64,000 nt of DNA. It comes from Dipteronia dyeriana (lineage: Eukaryota > Streptophyta > Magnoliopsida > Sapindales > Sapindaceae). The notes beneath the pieces are model-generated. The model ran no database searches and was not told where the DNA came from. It worked only from the letters and a program-made list of their open reading frames with translations. The position numbers and the translations under genes were made by a program. Location: contig CM065295.1 of the NCBI GenBank assembly GCA_032871835.1, positions 67,822,687 to 67,886,686 on the forward strand, written 5' to 3'. This document shows positions 13,989-25,175 of the stretch, piece by piece (within the stretch, counting starts at the first letter, position 1; each line of letters starts with the position of its first letter).

Positions 13989-14625
13989 ACCTCCATTGAC
14001 CTTCCAATTTTAGGTTTGAACAGCCGGTTGACTAACCGTTGATATGTAGCTCTTACGTTTTTAAGCCAGAAAGGCATTACCTTGTAGCAATAAAGACTTC
14101 GTCCGGTGAAGAAATTGGTATTTTCCTAGTTTGCGGGGTGTATCATAAGCTGATTGTACCCTGAAAACGGGTCCATGAAGCTCAGAAGCTTGTTTCCGGA
14201 GGAGTCAACTAACTGATCAATTTTTGGTAGAGGAAAACAGTCTTTCGGGCATGCCCTGTTAAGGTAATTATAGTCAACGCACATGCGCCACTTCCCATTG
14301 CCTTTGTGACCATGACCACATTTGCGATCCACTCGGGGTAGCATGCCTCTCTGATGAAGCCCGCTTGGGTAAATTTGTCCACTTCTTCCTGGATCGTAAC
14401 ATTTCTTTCAGCATTGAAGTGACACCTTTTTTGTTTGATGGGTTTGAAGGTCGGATCCACTGCCAATCGATGAGCAGCCAAAGTCATCGGGATCCCAGGC
14501 ATCTCGTCGTGACACCAAGTGAAGATGTCGTTAAACTCTTTGAGGAGCCCAATCAAACCCTCTTTCACTTCAGGCTCAAGGGTGGCTCCGACTTTGATGA
14601 CCTTTAAGGGATCACCCATCCGGAT
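13989..14625 (-). pseudogene. Gypsy reverse transcriptase, N-terminal part
   Basis: Minus-strand reading starts with a linker (GDPLKVIKVGATLEPEVKEG), then FNDIFTWCHDEMPGI and KQKRCHFNAERN. It passes through FIREACYPEWIANVVMV, RMCVDYNYLNRACPKD, FPLPKIDQLVDSS and SFMDPFSGYNQ, up to an MPF-LKN-ATYQRLVNRLF region at about 14,085-14,030. These are the standard RT fingers and palm blocks of Gypsy elements. A frameshift lies near 14,300. The rest of the domain is at 11041-11820. Confidence 0.9.
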
Positions 14626-14856
14626 AAGAATCTCTTATAGCTTATACACTGGATGGTCGCTGGCTCATTCCCTTCTCTGCTCCTCATTGTCTAGCACCAT
14701 GGAGTCATCCTCGGGGTGATTTGTTGATTCTACATCTTCTAGAGTTAATACAGGGGTTGCCCTATCATGGATCGTTGTCACCTGGGCAAGTTGTTTTGCT
14801 AGAGTTATTGGGTTGGCAGACACTGCATAGCATTTTCTGGCTACTTGCTGATCACT

Positions 14857-15294
14857 CTAGACTTTCCCTACCTTGTCTCCTCCTGGGAACTTCAGAACGT
14901 TGTGGTAAATGGATAGGACCTCTTTCAAGGATGATAAAAATGGCCTTCTTAATATTGAATTGTAGACCGATAGGGTATCCACCACCACGAAATCTGACAT
15001 GATATTCTGCTGAAGAGGTGTGGCTCCAATGATCACTTGCAGGATTTTTGATCCCACGGGTATGATTGAGTCCCCAGTGAACCCATACAGCGAAGTAGTG
15101 CAACTATTGTAACACCACTGTTTCAAGTTCAGTTTTTCCAATGTGTCTTTAAATAGGACGTCGACGTTGCTGCCTGTGTCAATGAGCACACGGTGTACCG
15201 TGCAGTTGGCAATCTGTACCATGATCACCATGGGATCATCATGAGGCTGCACGGTGCCATAGACATCCGCTTCGGTGAAAATGATCTGTGACAA
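14857..15294 (-). pseudogene. Gypsy aspartic protease
   Basis: A 145-codon open frame contains the aspartic protease active site in the context HRVLIDTGSNVDVLF, followed by LYGFTGDSIIPVG and a FVVVDTLSVYNSILRRPFL block. That is the usual order for Gypsy proteases. This stretch keeps its catalytic Asp-Thr-Gly and has no internal stop, but upstream gag and downstream RT are broken, so no working polyprotein is expected. Confidence 0.9.
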
Positions 15295-15549
15295 CTAGGA
15301 GAGGTGGGTCGGGCTCTAGTCGACCTTGAAGATACTCCGCCCTTCGTCCATACGAGAGACTTTCCTTATGTGGTTTATCCAGGAATTGTTGGAGGTCCCG
15401 ACCAGAATAGGCCATCCGTTGATGGTATGTATTATCTGGATTTGTTCCATCAGATCTGCCTGCTCCCCCTTTATTTTCTCAGCGTGTTCGAGGATCTCGA
15501 CTTGTACTTCCCGTCCAGTCTGAATGTTATCCCTAACTTGCTGTAAGAA

Positions 15550-16800
15550 TTATACCAAACATCCTCCCATTATCAAAGCCTCGATCTGATTTCGCAGGTT
15601 ATAACACTCTGAAGTGTTGTGTCTCTCGTCTTCATGAAAGTCATAATACTTATAACGATTTCTCTTATAGACAAGGGCTTTCATGGGTGCGGGCTTCTGT
15701 ATCAACCCCTTGTCCCGAATGGTGAGATAGATAGTTTCACGGGATGCATTTAAGAGGGTGTAACAATCATATCCTCTATCATCTTGAGCTATTGGGGCCA
15801 CTGTCCTGGGAGAAGGTGAAGCTCGCGGAGGAGTTCGTTTTCTTGGATATCTTTCCGATCTGGGTTGAGAAATGGGAAAGCGATACGTCAATTTATTGGA
15901 GGGTTTGTTCAAGCTTTTCTGAACTTGCTCGGGTTTGAAAGCATCATTCTTCTATCGATTTACGGCTCTCATATCGTCGTGTTCCATCTTGACCTTGAGT
16001 TGTTCGTCGACTTTAGTTTGCTCCAGAGCCCGATCATATGCTTCATGGTAGGTCTCTGGAGGTCTCTTGGCAAAAGACCAGAAAAGCTTGCCTGCCCACA
16101 AGTTCCTTCTGAAGTTGGTGAGGGTTTCTTTCTCGGTGAAGACCCCCATCTGGATGACTTCCTTATGGAAACTCTCGATATAAGCCCGGAGGGTTTCCCC
16201 TATCTTCTAGATAACGTATTGTAGATGGATTGGGTCCTTCAATTGGGGATTAACTCCCTAGATTGAGAGCAAAAATCGGTTGACAACTTTGTGAAGGAAT
16301 CCACACTGCCAGCCGGTAGCTTTCTAAACCAGGTCTTAGCGTAATCTGTCAGCATAGTTGGGAACATTCGACACATAGCAGCCCTGGTCGTGTTCTGGAC
16401 CTCCATCTGTTGAACGAAGCTCTCCAAGTGGCTCAAGGGATCCTCAGTCCTTGAGAACCTGTCAGTCAGCACTTTGAACTTTTAAAGGATCTCTGCTTCC
16501 CAAATCCTTCTGGTGAAGAGAGCATTTATTTCACTTAGAGGGTCCTTCTTGTCCTCCTTGTACTTCCCCTTCTTCATCTACTGAACCTCTTTCCGAAGCT
16601 CTACCAATTGGTCTCTCAGGCGCTTGCTCTCGGGTTTTCTTGAGTTGATCTCGGTCTCCTCACTGTCAGACTCCTCTGACGAGCTGGCGACCTCTACCCG
16701 ATTCCTAATTCGAAAGGGGTCTGAATGGGGGCTTTGCTGACTCTCCTCATTTCTAGCTCGGGTTCCCCTCCTTGAAATCATTGGGGGAAGAAACTCTCAT
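15550..16800 (-). pseudogene. Gypsy gag, broken
   Basis: Fragments on the minus strand give a charged N-terminal part (16781-16578, rich in Glu/Ser/Arg), then a capsid-like core at about 16,472-16,270 (DPLSHLESFVQQMEV, YAKTWFRKLPAGSVDSF) typical of retrotransposon gag. The C-terminal part at about 15,912-15,550 has a degenerate zinc-knuckle-like stretch (YKYYDFHEDERHNTSECYNL) in which the first Cys is replaced. At least five stops or shifts separate the fragments. Confidence 0.87.
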
Positions 16801-17314
16801 CGCTCTCGGGGAGGGACGTCTATTGTGGACTTGACTTGCCTGGGTTGGTAATATGGCAACGCTTCGGGAACTGGGGGAATGGGCCCTAACCTATCCCGGA
16901 TCTAATGTGGGAGTCCCGTTTTATTACGAGCTGGCTCCAGAGAGGTAGAACCCATGAGATTAAATGCGGGTTGCCTAGTCCCGGGCCTGTTTCATTCTCT
17001 TCGATTGTAGAGGTTTGCTTGCTGGATAGTAATGCCCTCAGTGAGCAGTAAAAGGCAGACGTTTTCCACGAAGGATGTCGCTCGTTGGTCAAGCTCGACC
17101 TGGCTTCCCACAGGGGGATCCAAAGCCCGTACAGTGGTTGGCTGGTCTGGGACCTAGCTATGGAGCCCAGATTTTCTTTTTTTCTTCGGGACCTTTCGTG
17201 TTAATACAGCGGAAGGTTATCCCGATACGCCTGGCTGTTATTGGGAGGAGCGAAGTCTAATGACTCCTGTAAAACAACAAACTTATGAATATAAAGATGG
17301 TGTTGTGGGAGTTT
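16801..17314 (-). other. Gypsy 5' leader
   Basis: This lies between the primer site and the first recognisable gag codons. No conserved coding block was recognised. Short open frames on both strands (for example 16,886-17,092) look like chance frames. It corresponds to the untranslated leader, which is long in Tat elements. Confidence 0.5.
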
Positions 17315-17330
17315 CCCATAGACGGTGCCA
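17315..17330 (-). other. Primer binding site of the Gypsy element
   Basis: On the minus strand TGGCACCGTCTATGGG lies 5 bp inside the 5' LTR. It is close to the TGGCGCCGTCTGTGGG primer sites common in plant Gypsy elements, with changes. The exact tRNA was not assigned. Confidence 0.75.
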
Positions 17331-17335
17331 AAAAG

Positions 17336-18500
17336 TGTTAACGGGAAATTTGCTCAAGATGAGAAATTTCAACTAACACCCTCGAGACCACTACCACAGA
17401 GGTGGTGGTCGGGGCCGGTACCTTTGATACCTGACCTGCTTAGATTGAAACGAATGTTTAAATGACCCTAGCAAATGAGCGTTATATTATGGAACACTTA
17501 TGATATATGGAAATTTCTCATATACACTCACAATCTCTCTAGTACATAAGAAGGTGGTTACTCTGTGTTCTGGTCCAACTCTTTTTTGTTCTCTCTCTGC
17601 CTCTTCTTCTTCCTTTTTTCTCCGTCCCCCTCCGTAGGAGTGTTTAGGAATATTTATATATAGTCGAATCACTTTGAACGGATGTATCTCCCGTCTTGAT
17701 TCTCTGAACCTACTCCTTAGCGGGATCCTTTATTTGAAAGTCGATGACTTCGAGTAAATAACGGATTTGTCATTTGTGAAGATAAGTTTGTTTCCTTTTT
17801 GGAAACAAACTCTTGTCTTACACATATGCAGAATTAATGTTGGTTATTACGTAGATATGATCATATGTGTACTCACGGCATGATTCTTCATAGAGGTCAC
17901 CGAGTTAGCTGCTCATTGTCTCCTAGAGCGAGGTAGATCCATGCTTTGGTTCTGTTCTCAGAAGCTTGGGATGAACTTTCCTCGACCCTTTGGAGCTTGA
18001 GGCATTCCTGTAGACATTTCTATGAGGTCACATGGATCTGATCCACTTAGAGGCCCTTTTTCTCCTTGTATTGTGGAGGGGGCAGCGGGTTCCTGGAGAG
18101 GTTGGTGGGCTTCAAGTTTAGGCTATGAGTGAAGTTTGACCTCTGGGAGCCTTAACCTGGAGAGAGCTTGCTTTGCTTATTGGGCTTCACTTCGAGTGCT
18201 TTTTGAGCTCGGCGATCCTTCCTTGCTTCCTTGGGGTGGTTTTGGAGCCCAGCCCTAGGAATCGAGGTTCCTGGGTAGGTAGCCTCGAGAAGCCCGGACT
18301 CCAGTGTTCGGGTGGGGGCCCAACCTGGTCTTGCCTAGCTTCATCCCAGGTAGTTCTGAAGCCCGACGATCCTTCCTTACTTCTGCGGGGTAATTTTATG
18401 GTCTGCCCGAGGTTTCATGAATGTCGAATTTAGGCATTGACTTGGGCTAGGAGAGTGAAAAATTTCTCTTTGACCCCCTAGCCAAATTTTACTATTAACA
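17336..18500 (-). repeat. 5' LTR of the Gypsy element
   Basis: This 1,165-bp partner of 3401-4593 has the same TG...CA ends. On the minus strand TATATATAAATA (17651-17662) is a likely TATA box for the element's transcript. A small deletion relative to the other LTR lies at about 17,560-17,580. The many substitutions between the two copies show the insertion is not recent. Confidence 0.93.
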
Positions 18501-18505
18501 GAGGT

Positions 18506-18919
18506 GTTATTCATAAATCGAACGATCTGTTTCATAGCAGACAGATGGGTAACCAGAGCAATTGTCTCCTTGAAGTCAATACCCTCTGATTGAGAGTATT
18601 CTTGTGCTACAAGCATAATCTTGTTGCGCACAATATTGTCATCCTTATCGGATTTGTTACCAAATACTCATTTGGTACCTTTGACATTAGTGTCATTGGG
18701 TTAAGAAACAAGAGTCAAAATATAATTCCTTTCAAATTGGTTCAGCTCTTCTTACATGGCAGGCAAGAACCCAAAACTCATCACTCAAAGCCTCAAAAAC
18801 CTTTTCGGATTCAATTTGTGAGGCGTAACTAGTGTAGCTAATTTGATTAGCTATTTGACGCCTAGTTCTAACACCCACATCGACATCTCCAATGATATCA
18901 TTTTGGTCCTAAAGATGTT
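18506..18919 (-). pseudogene. Copia reverse transcriptase start, piece 2 of the split element
   Basis: The minus strand reads IIGDVDVGVRTRRQ, SYASQIE, VFEALSDEFWVLA at the upstream side and RNKIMLVAQEYSQSEGIDFKE, HLSAMKQIVRFM near 18,600-18,520. These are the linker and first blocks of a SIRE-type Copia RT. It has stops and a shift near 18,715. The next RT blocks, including the active site, are absent: after the Gypsy insertion the sequence resumes in RNase H at 3395. Confidence 0.88.
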
Positions 18920-19732
18920 TGTTATTGGTGAAATTTAAACGATATGACACGACAACAAAAGGTAAGAGTTAGGGATGCCACGTCACTGATCGAGTCAACC
19001 TAAGTTGATAAAAGAACACTCATCAAACCACACGACCAAGATAGCATAAACGATCAAGGAGGGATACCCGAGCAGGGTTACCAAGATGATCAAGGTTGAG
19101 ACCATGATCGGGTAAAGTCGATGATCGGGTAAAGTCGCTGATCGGGGGAAAGAGAGTCTGATCGGGTGTAATAGGCGGTCGGTTGTATGACACGTGGACA
19201 ACTTTCAGATTTACCAAAAGCCGCGACTCAAAGCACGAATGGAATGAATCATACTAAAATAAGGTGTCTAGAAGCATAATTTTATGAGGAAGTAAATTTC
19301 CTTATGGATGTCAAAGTCCAGACTAGGCAATAAGCCCGATTCAATAGAAACACAATCAATGAAAGACAAGGAAGAAAGGAAACACGACCCTAATAAGTTG
19401 GAGTTTAATTTTATTACGGGAACTTTCCTTACTTGTACAATAAGAATTAGGGTTCTATGCATGTATAAATAGACCCAACCACCCAAAAAAGGGTAAACAT
19501 CAATTAAGCATAGAGGAGAGCATGTGAGGTTGTGTGTGTATTCTTTTGCCAACTTAGTGGATTCTTGTTTTTCTCTTACCATTATCGGCAACCGTGGATG
19601 TTTTCATGCTTGGGGTTTTACCACGTAAAATCTTGTGTTGCTTCTCGCTTTATGTTTATTTTGATTTACAGTTTAATTATTCATTCATATTATCTGTTTG
19701 ACGAGTGGTTAATCCAAAAATCACCATCAACA
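18920..19732 (+). repeat. 5' LTR of the non-autonomous element
   Basis: It starts TGTTATTGGTG and ends ATCAACA. TATAAATA at 19464-19471 is a likely TATA box. A late block (GGTTTTACCACGTAAAATC, about 19,612-19,630) is shared with the other LTR. It has 813 bp against 796 bp in the partner. Confidence 0.88.
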
Positions 19733-19752
19733 ACTGGCGCTAGAAAGAGGGG
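19733..19752 (+). other. Primer binding site of the non-autonomous element
   Basis: ACTGGCGCTAGAAAGAGGGG directly follows the LTR end. The TGGCGC start is the usual form of plant Gypsy primer sites. The tRNA was not assigned. Confidence 0.7.
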
Positions 19753-19817
19753 TAAGAACCTCCGTTAGCATTTAGTTTGGATAGTTAATTCTAGGAAAGG
19801 ATTGTGAGTAGCGATAT

Positions 19818-20640
19818 CATGTCCGCTAGCTGAGACAAGAGTTTATCTTCACGTAACACCGACACCTTGTGCGGTGTTAATGCCCTCAATCATGATGATA
19901 TCAGCGCTGCTAGAGAAAATCCATCTTCAAGGACTCCACCATTAACCAGACATAACGACGTCACGTTCATGGGTGTAACCGCTGGCATTTCCCCAGAAGC
20001 GTTCCAGTAAATCCAGACATCCTTGAATAGAGACATTGATGATGCCACTAGATAGGGAATCATCATAACCGTCACTGCCAATTTGAGTACACCATACCAA
20101 CTCTCTATGCCCTGAAATAGTGGCAACCACTCCAGGAGCGCCCAAGGAATTTGGGAGAGAAAGGGCGGAGCGCTATGAAAAAAAAAACGTTCCTACAGAA
20201 GAAGAGACTGCTAAGAAGATCGAGAGGCTGGGGGACATGGGGAGTCAAATTCGCAAGAAGAAGCAGAGAGGTATGATGAAACAAAAACTTGCTTCGAATA
20301 GGTAGATAGGTACGATGGCCGGAGGAAAAGTCCCGCTCGAACTCAAGTGATGATGAAACTACCTTTAAAAGGTGTAGGGAGCCAGCCCTCGGACCAAACG
20401 TGATCCCTTCGATGCCCAGATCAGAGGGTGAAACCTCAGAGACCCATACGGGCTCACTATCCGCCAGAAGTTTGATGAGCATGGGAGCCGAAAGGGGAGC
20501 GAGAGGTTCTCCTCAGAAAAATAGGGGCCCCGGAGTGAAGATAGAACTTGGAAAATCCACTGATTGGAATTTCAGAAGTCCGTTTGCTGATTCTATATGG
20601 CAGACCCGTTTTTCAGAAAAATTCTTGCATAAAAAAAGAG
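19818..20640 (+). pseudogene. Truncated gag of the non-autonomous element
   Basis: The plus-strand reading is broken by several stops. It shows an N-terminal region (NALNHDDISAARENPSSRTPP), charged repeats and, close to the end, a RSPFADSIWQTRFSEKFLHKK stretch. This resembles the 'SPF...I...PLP.KFK.P' segment that opens the capsid-like core of Tat-type gag. The homology stops abruptly at the poly-G run. Everything from the gag core through integrase is missing. Confidence 0.6.
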
Positions 20641-20647
20641 GAAATGA

Positions 20648-20678
20648 GGGGGGGGGGGGGGGGGGGGGGAGGGGGGGG
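20648..20678. repeat. Poly-G tract
   Basis: A 22-bp run of G, one A, then 8 more G. It marks the point where recognisable gag ends and could be the scar of the deletion, or an assembly-sensitive homopolymer. It could form a G-quadruplex. Confidence 0.9.
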
Positions 20679-21210
20679 TCGAGATGAACCCCCACACATA
20701 TATTTGCTTGCCCAAAATAGGGATGATAGACTTAATATAATTAGTTACGACCGCGCTAAAGGTACTTGGTTCATGACGGCGTATTTAAACTAAGCTCGAC
20801 TAAAAAACAAATAAACGACCAAGGAATGATTACAACCACGATAGGGTAAAACGACTTCAGTTAAGTCAATCAACTCGGTGTAATGTATTACACATAGTTC
20901 GGGACGACATATAATAACGACAGTGATAAAAATGCATGATTATAGGGTTTCAGTTGCAATCGAAATAATTGACTTGGTAAAACCTAGTATAAATAGCTCA
21001 AGTTAATCAATGGTTATAATCATCCCCAAAACGCTTGGTTATTAGTCGCTTAAGCTAACTGAAGTCTCCAAGTGATCCTAATCATGCAACAAAGTGTTCA
21101 ACACAAATGAAGAATTATCTTGAAACAAGCAAAAAGATTTTATTGATGTCAAAAAATATTACAAAGTTACAATCGTGTTGGCAAAAGGTAAGGAAAGAAG
21201 GCTAAGCATC

Positions 21211-24200
21211 TAGAGTACTAGAAGGACCCTCAGATCCGGATCCACTAGGTCATCACCCTCGTAGTTTTTGCTCTGATCTCCAAAATAAAGGCATGTGATG
21301 TGATCTTCTAGGTCATCAGTCATGAATGGAGAATAGTTTGTGTCTAGTAAGAGGTCAACGTGAACTCCCTTTATCACGACACCGCTTTCTTCATTGGTAT
21401 GGGAAGCCACTAGGAAAGACTTGGAAGGGAGCTCTAGGTGATAGGATAAGGATCCTTCGTGATGGATCTACAATAGGCTCTCCACCTGGTCCTCTGATTC
21501 TTTATGACCTTTAGGGACTTTTCTTTAATTCTCTTGATAGTTCTATCCCATTTTCAACGGGTCTCCCTGTGGACCTCTCTTAAATTCTCTCAACATAACA
21601 GCTTCAAGGGCTGAAGACCTCTTGTAGCGATCCACGTTTTAGACATCGATGGTTGACCTAGTCTCCTGGGAGAAAACTTCCACATTGACTTATTGTTGCT
21701 CCAGGTCCTTCACCAGGTGCTCATAACAGATCCAAGCCTCCTTAGAAACATGTTGCGCCTCAAACATGACTTATTGAGCAAATGTAAGGGTGTTTTGGGG
21801 AATCCAGGTCTCTTTTTTAAGTTTGTCTACCACTGTTTCTGGCCTGATGATCCTATATTCAAGTCCAACACCTCTCAGCTCTGTCTTCACGACGCTCTTC
21901 TCTATCTCAACATTCCAAGTGGTAAGCTCTCTAAAGGTTGGCTCAACAATAGATGCTCTATTTTGAGCGTTGGCTATAGTTATCCTCAGAGCCACATCAG
22001 TCAAAGCGTAGGCCTTCAGCTTCTCCTCGAATTGCTTAACCCTAGAGGCACTGACAGAGGAAGAATTGAGAGCATTATTCTTCTCAGCAAGAACCTTTTT
22101 CAGTTGAGATATCTCAGTAGCTTGCTTCTTTTGATCAACCAAGGCTAGAGTTAGCTCCTCCACCGCTTGAAAGAAAAAGCAAGAATTAAGAAAGCTGTTT
22201 AACATGCATGTAAAAAATAACACAGGAAACACTTAAAAAAAACTCCATTGTTGAAGATCATACAAATCTGTTCGGAGGCACTGGCAGCTTTGGCTTCCTT
22301 CTAGTATCCATCGCCAATATACCCCTCGTCAGCTGACATTGATCAAAGCATGGAGAAGGGGTCAGCATGAGAGCTACTCAACCAAGAAAGATGGTAAGAC
22401 CTAGTGACGTGAGCAGCCGAGAGAGCTGGAGGAATAGGTTTATCATGGCTGGAAGTGGAAGTGGTAGTGGTCGGGGGTACCACTGGAACGATCGGGGACA
22501 TAACATCTTGCACCTTTGAAGCTCTAGCACTCTCTCCAGTCTGAGAGGCTGTTGTAGGGGCCTCGAAACCCTGCCCCTCAAGGGTTTTACCTTCACTTAC
22601 ACCATCTTGAGGAAGGGATCCAGGAGGTCTGATAGAGGGGATATTCCCAGATTGGCTCACCTATACATCTACAACCAACTTAACTGCAACACCAGTCCTC
22701 GATTTGACACCGGAAAGAGTGCTTGCTCCTCAATTACATCAAACAACTCATTATTAATGAATTTCTCCTTCAAATTGGGCTCACCATCCTCAGAGTCAGA
22801 GTCAGAGTCAGTAAAGACTATCTGACGTTTAACGGATAACTGTATGGGGGCCTTTCCTGGGCGATGTATGGGTAGATCTGAGGAAGGATGATCAGATTGA
22901 ACTTAAGAAAGTTCAAGATGAGTAAAGGGCATTGCCGGATCAACTGCTTTGATTATATCATATGGGAGGGAAGATGTTGCAAATAACCGATGGCCTCTTT
23001 TCTTCGACCATTGCTCTCGTAAAATTAGATCAGTCAGGGTCTTTTGATCATCCGTATCTTCCTCATCAACACGCACAGCCTCCACTCTTTTACGAATGGC
23101 TTTAAGGGCGGAGGATGCTTCCACAGTCTTTACCACTTTGCTGTCAGGGATCTTTTTGCCAAACTCCGTCTTACAGGACTTCTTCTTGTTTGGTTTATCC
23201 CTACTTGTCTTATCTCTGGTGTGTCTATCCCGGCTCGATCTCTCCCTACTAGACCTCTTCCGGTCAAATTCCTCTAAAGTATATTGTACTCGGGCGGACC
23301 TATCCCTAGTTGACCCTCATCGACTACCTTAGAGAGGAGAGGCATCATGATTGCTAGTTTCAGCCTGTCCAGTAGAAACTGTCAAAGAATCATGATCAGA
23401 CTCGTACACGTGTTCCACCAAGTCATGTTCGGGGGGGGGCAATTCCGTAAGCCACCTGATCAACGGCCGCTCTCTTGCTCACCCGATCAAGGTTTTTAGC
23501 CTTTCGGCTTGCTCACCGGTGACGACGTCCATCTCAAACACCGGAAAGAAAAACATATAGAAAAGCAGTAAGATGAAATACATACAAAGAATGCTAAGGA
23601 GAACAAAAATAAGGACCTCTAATGTTTGCATCGGGCAGAGATTGAAAAAGTCCCAGCTCAATTAGTTCATTCTCAGTATACAAATTATAGTGGTCCTTGT
23701 GTTCTCAAGAAGTCTGAGCCGCCTTAACCACAGTGTTAGCCTGATCCGGGGTTATCACATGTGCAGCCTTGTTCCACAGTTCGGGGACCTAAAAATACCT
23801 CGAGACACTGCTTCGAGCCAATCGATGGGTAGGATCAACCGCCACAATCTCGCCCCAGTCACCACTAACAATGAACCAATTGTTCTTTCAGTATTTGTTC
23901 GATGAAGAGAACCCCCAAATAAAGCCCTTGTGGTTCTTATGCGTAGGAGGATGAGGTTTTTCTGTATAACCATGGGGAATCCAACTGCTCGTAGAGGTCG
24001 CTTGAAGATAGCAGGTGCCTCTGGTATCAGACCGCCCTAGGTGTAAATGTTGTGTATCTCTTGGGGGTCGGGGAATACTTGGCCCCGATCTGCTTCCACA
24101 AGTGCAATAAGTTTATCAGCACCTTGTACGATGGGTCATATGAGCGGGGGCAATCCCTGCATCTGCCAAGAATCGAGCTGAAGGACTAAATGGAGAAAGT

Positions 24201-24759
24201 GACCCAGAGGAAAATATAGCCACGTAAACGACAACTGTGTCGGGATGAGGATTTCATCTACGCGACCGTCGCTATAAGACAGTCGCATGAAACGTGGATA
24301 GTCAAACCGATCTCGGAACTTCTCAAGTTCATCAACAGTCACCTCGTTTATTTTGTAATCAAAAGTGCAAGGGTGATCTGCAGTAAACTTTAACATACGT
24401 GCCCGTTGCTCCCTCGGGACCTCCTTCATCTTTAGCTTCTGCGAGACTACCTTTAAATCACCTGCCAGCCAGATAGTTTCTTTTGGTAAAGCTCTAAAGG
24501 TTTGATGAGAACTGATTATCTTCGACATATCTGGGTAAAAATCAACAGAAGTATAAGTATTATAGTTAGCAGATGAAGGAACAAACTCAGGGCGAGCAAC
24601 AGAGTAATCTACATTTAAAACAACAGGTTGAAGCGAAGATGTATATGTATGAAAGTGACTCTAAAGTATAGACTTAAGCTTAGCGATATTCTCCTTATCG
24701 CCAGCCTCAATAGCATGCATAAAAAGTTCAAGATTTTGATAATGGAGAGTTGGATCCAT
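21211..24759 (-). pseudogene. Antisense multi-exon gene of the non-autonomous element
   Basis: A plausible start at 24759 reads MDPTLHYQNLELFMHAIEAG, with one stop before a 130-codon open frame (24528-24136: FRALPKETIWLAGDLK, FDYPRFMRLSYSDGRVDEI, FTWLYFPLG). Downstream come a charged segment with SRDRHTRDKTSRDKPNKKK and DSDSDSEDGE (about 23,260-22,780), a Ser/Pro/Thr-rich segment (22660-22343) and a coiled coil (22232-21771: ISQLKKVLAEKNNAL, KQFEEKLKAYALTD). An acidic C-terminus follows (21410-21210). The layout of globular domain, low-complexity linker, coiled coil and acidic tail matches the gene at 4980-7521 and runs opposite to the element. Exon borders were not resolved; stops are fewer than in gag. 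Function is unknown. Confidence 0.65.
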
Positions 24760-25162
24760 ACCTGGACTGTTAATGAAAGCGATGTGAACACGAACGATTC
24801 GTAAATAAGGGAAGGAAGCGAAGAAAAGTTTGAATAAAGAGAAATTATGGTCTCTTTTAAGAAGATAATCTATGAAAAGTTATAAGAGGGAAATAAAGAG
24901 TTTTGAAATTATATATAGAAGTAAGTGACATCATCAGTTCGTACACACGTCACTAGACGAGAGTAGAAATAGGTGCACGAAGTCTGAAAATCATGTGTTG
25001 TTTGAAATTCAAAAAGAGGGCAAAATGATAACGTCAGTCGAAACAAGCATGATTGATAGTTGTAAAACATTAAATGCACATTAATGAGCAACAAGACGAG
25101 AAAAAAGAACAAATAAACACACTTGTGAGCTTCATTTGGAACTAGATACTCGGTTTCGTATG

Positions 25163-25175
25163 TTTAAGGGGGTAT
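25163..25175 (+). other. Polypurine tract of the non-autonomous element
   Basis: TTTAAGGGGGTAT lies directly before the 3' LTR. The AAGGGGG core is the usual form. This fixes the direction of the element as plus. Confidence 0.65.

Larger units (their letters stand above)
3401..18500 (-). mobile_element. Ty3/Gypsy Tat-type LTR retrotransposon with nested insertions
   Basis: Both LTRs begin TGTTAACGGG and end ACTATTAACA on the plus strand. The element is flanked by a perfect 5-bp duplication, GAGGT, at 3396-3400 and 18501-18505. Reading minus, the order is 5' LTR, primer site, gag, protease, reverse transcriptase, RNase H, a second RNase H, integrase, a long 3' region with an opposite-strand gene, polypurine tract and 3' LTR. 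Two RNase H domains plus a long 3' region with an antisense gene are hallmarks of the Tat clade. Stops occur in all coding domains, so it is dead. It sits inside an older Copia element and contains a MITE (7760-8323) and a solo LTR (11821-13988). Without these it is about 12.4 kb. Confidence 0.93.

Noticed and set aside
14721..15002. Plus-strand open frame of 93 codons
   Set aside because: It is the shadow of the Gypsy protease-RT linker, which has clear protease motifs on the minus strand.
16801..17260. Open frames in the Gypsy leader
   Set aside because: No recognisable domain, and they precede gag in the position of the untranslated leader.
20400..20793. Plus-strand frames ending in Gly runs and a minus-strand Pro run
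   Set aside because: The Gly and Pro tails are the poly-G tract; the upstream part is counted as the gag fragment.
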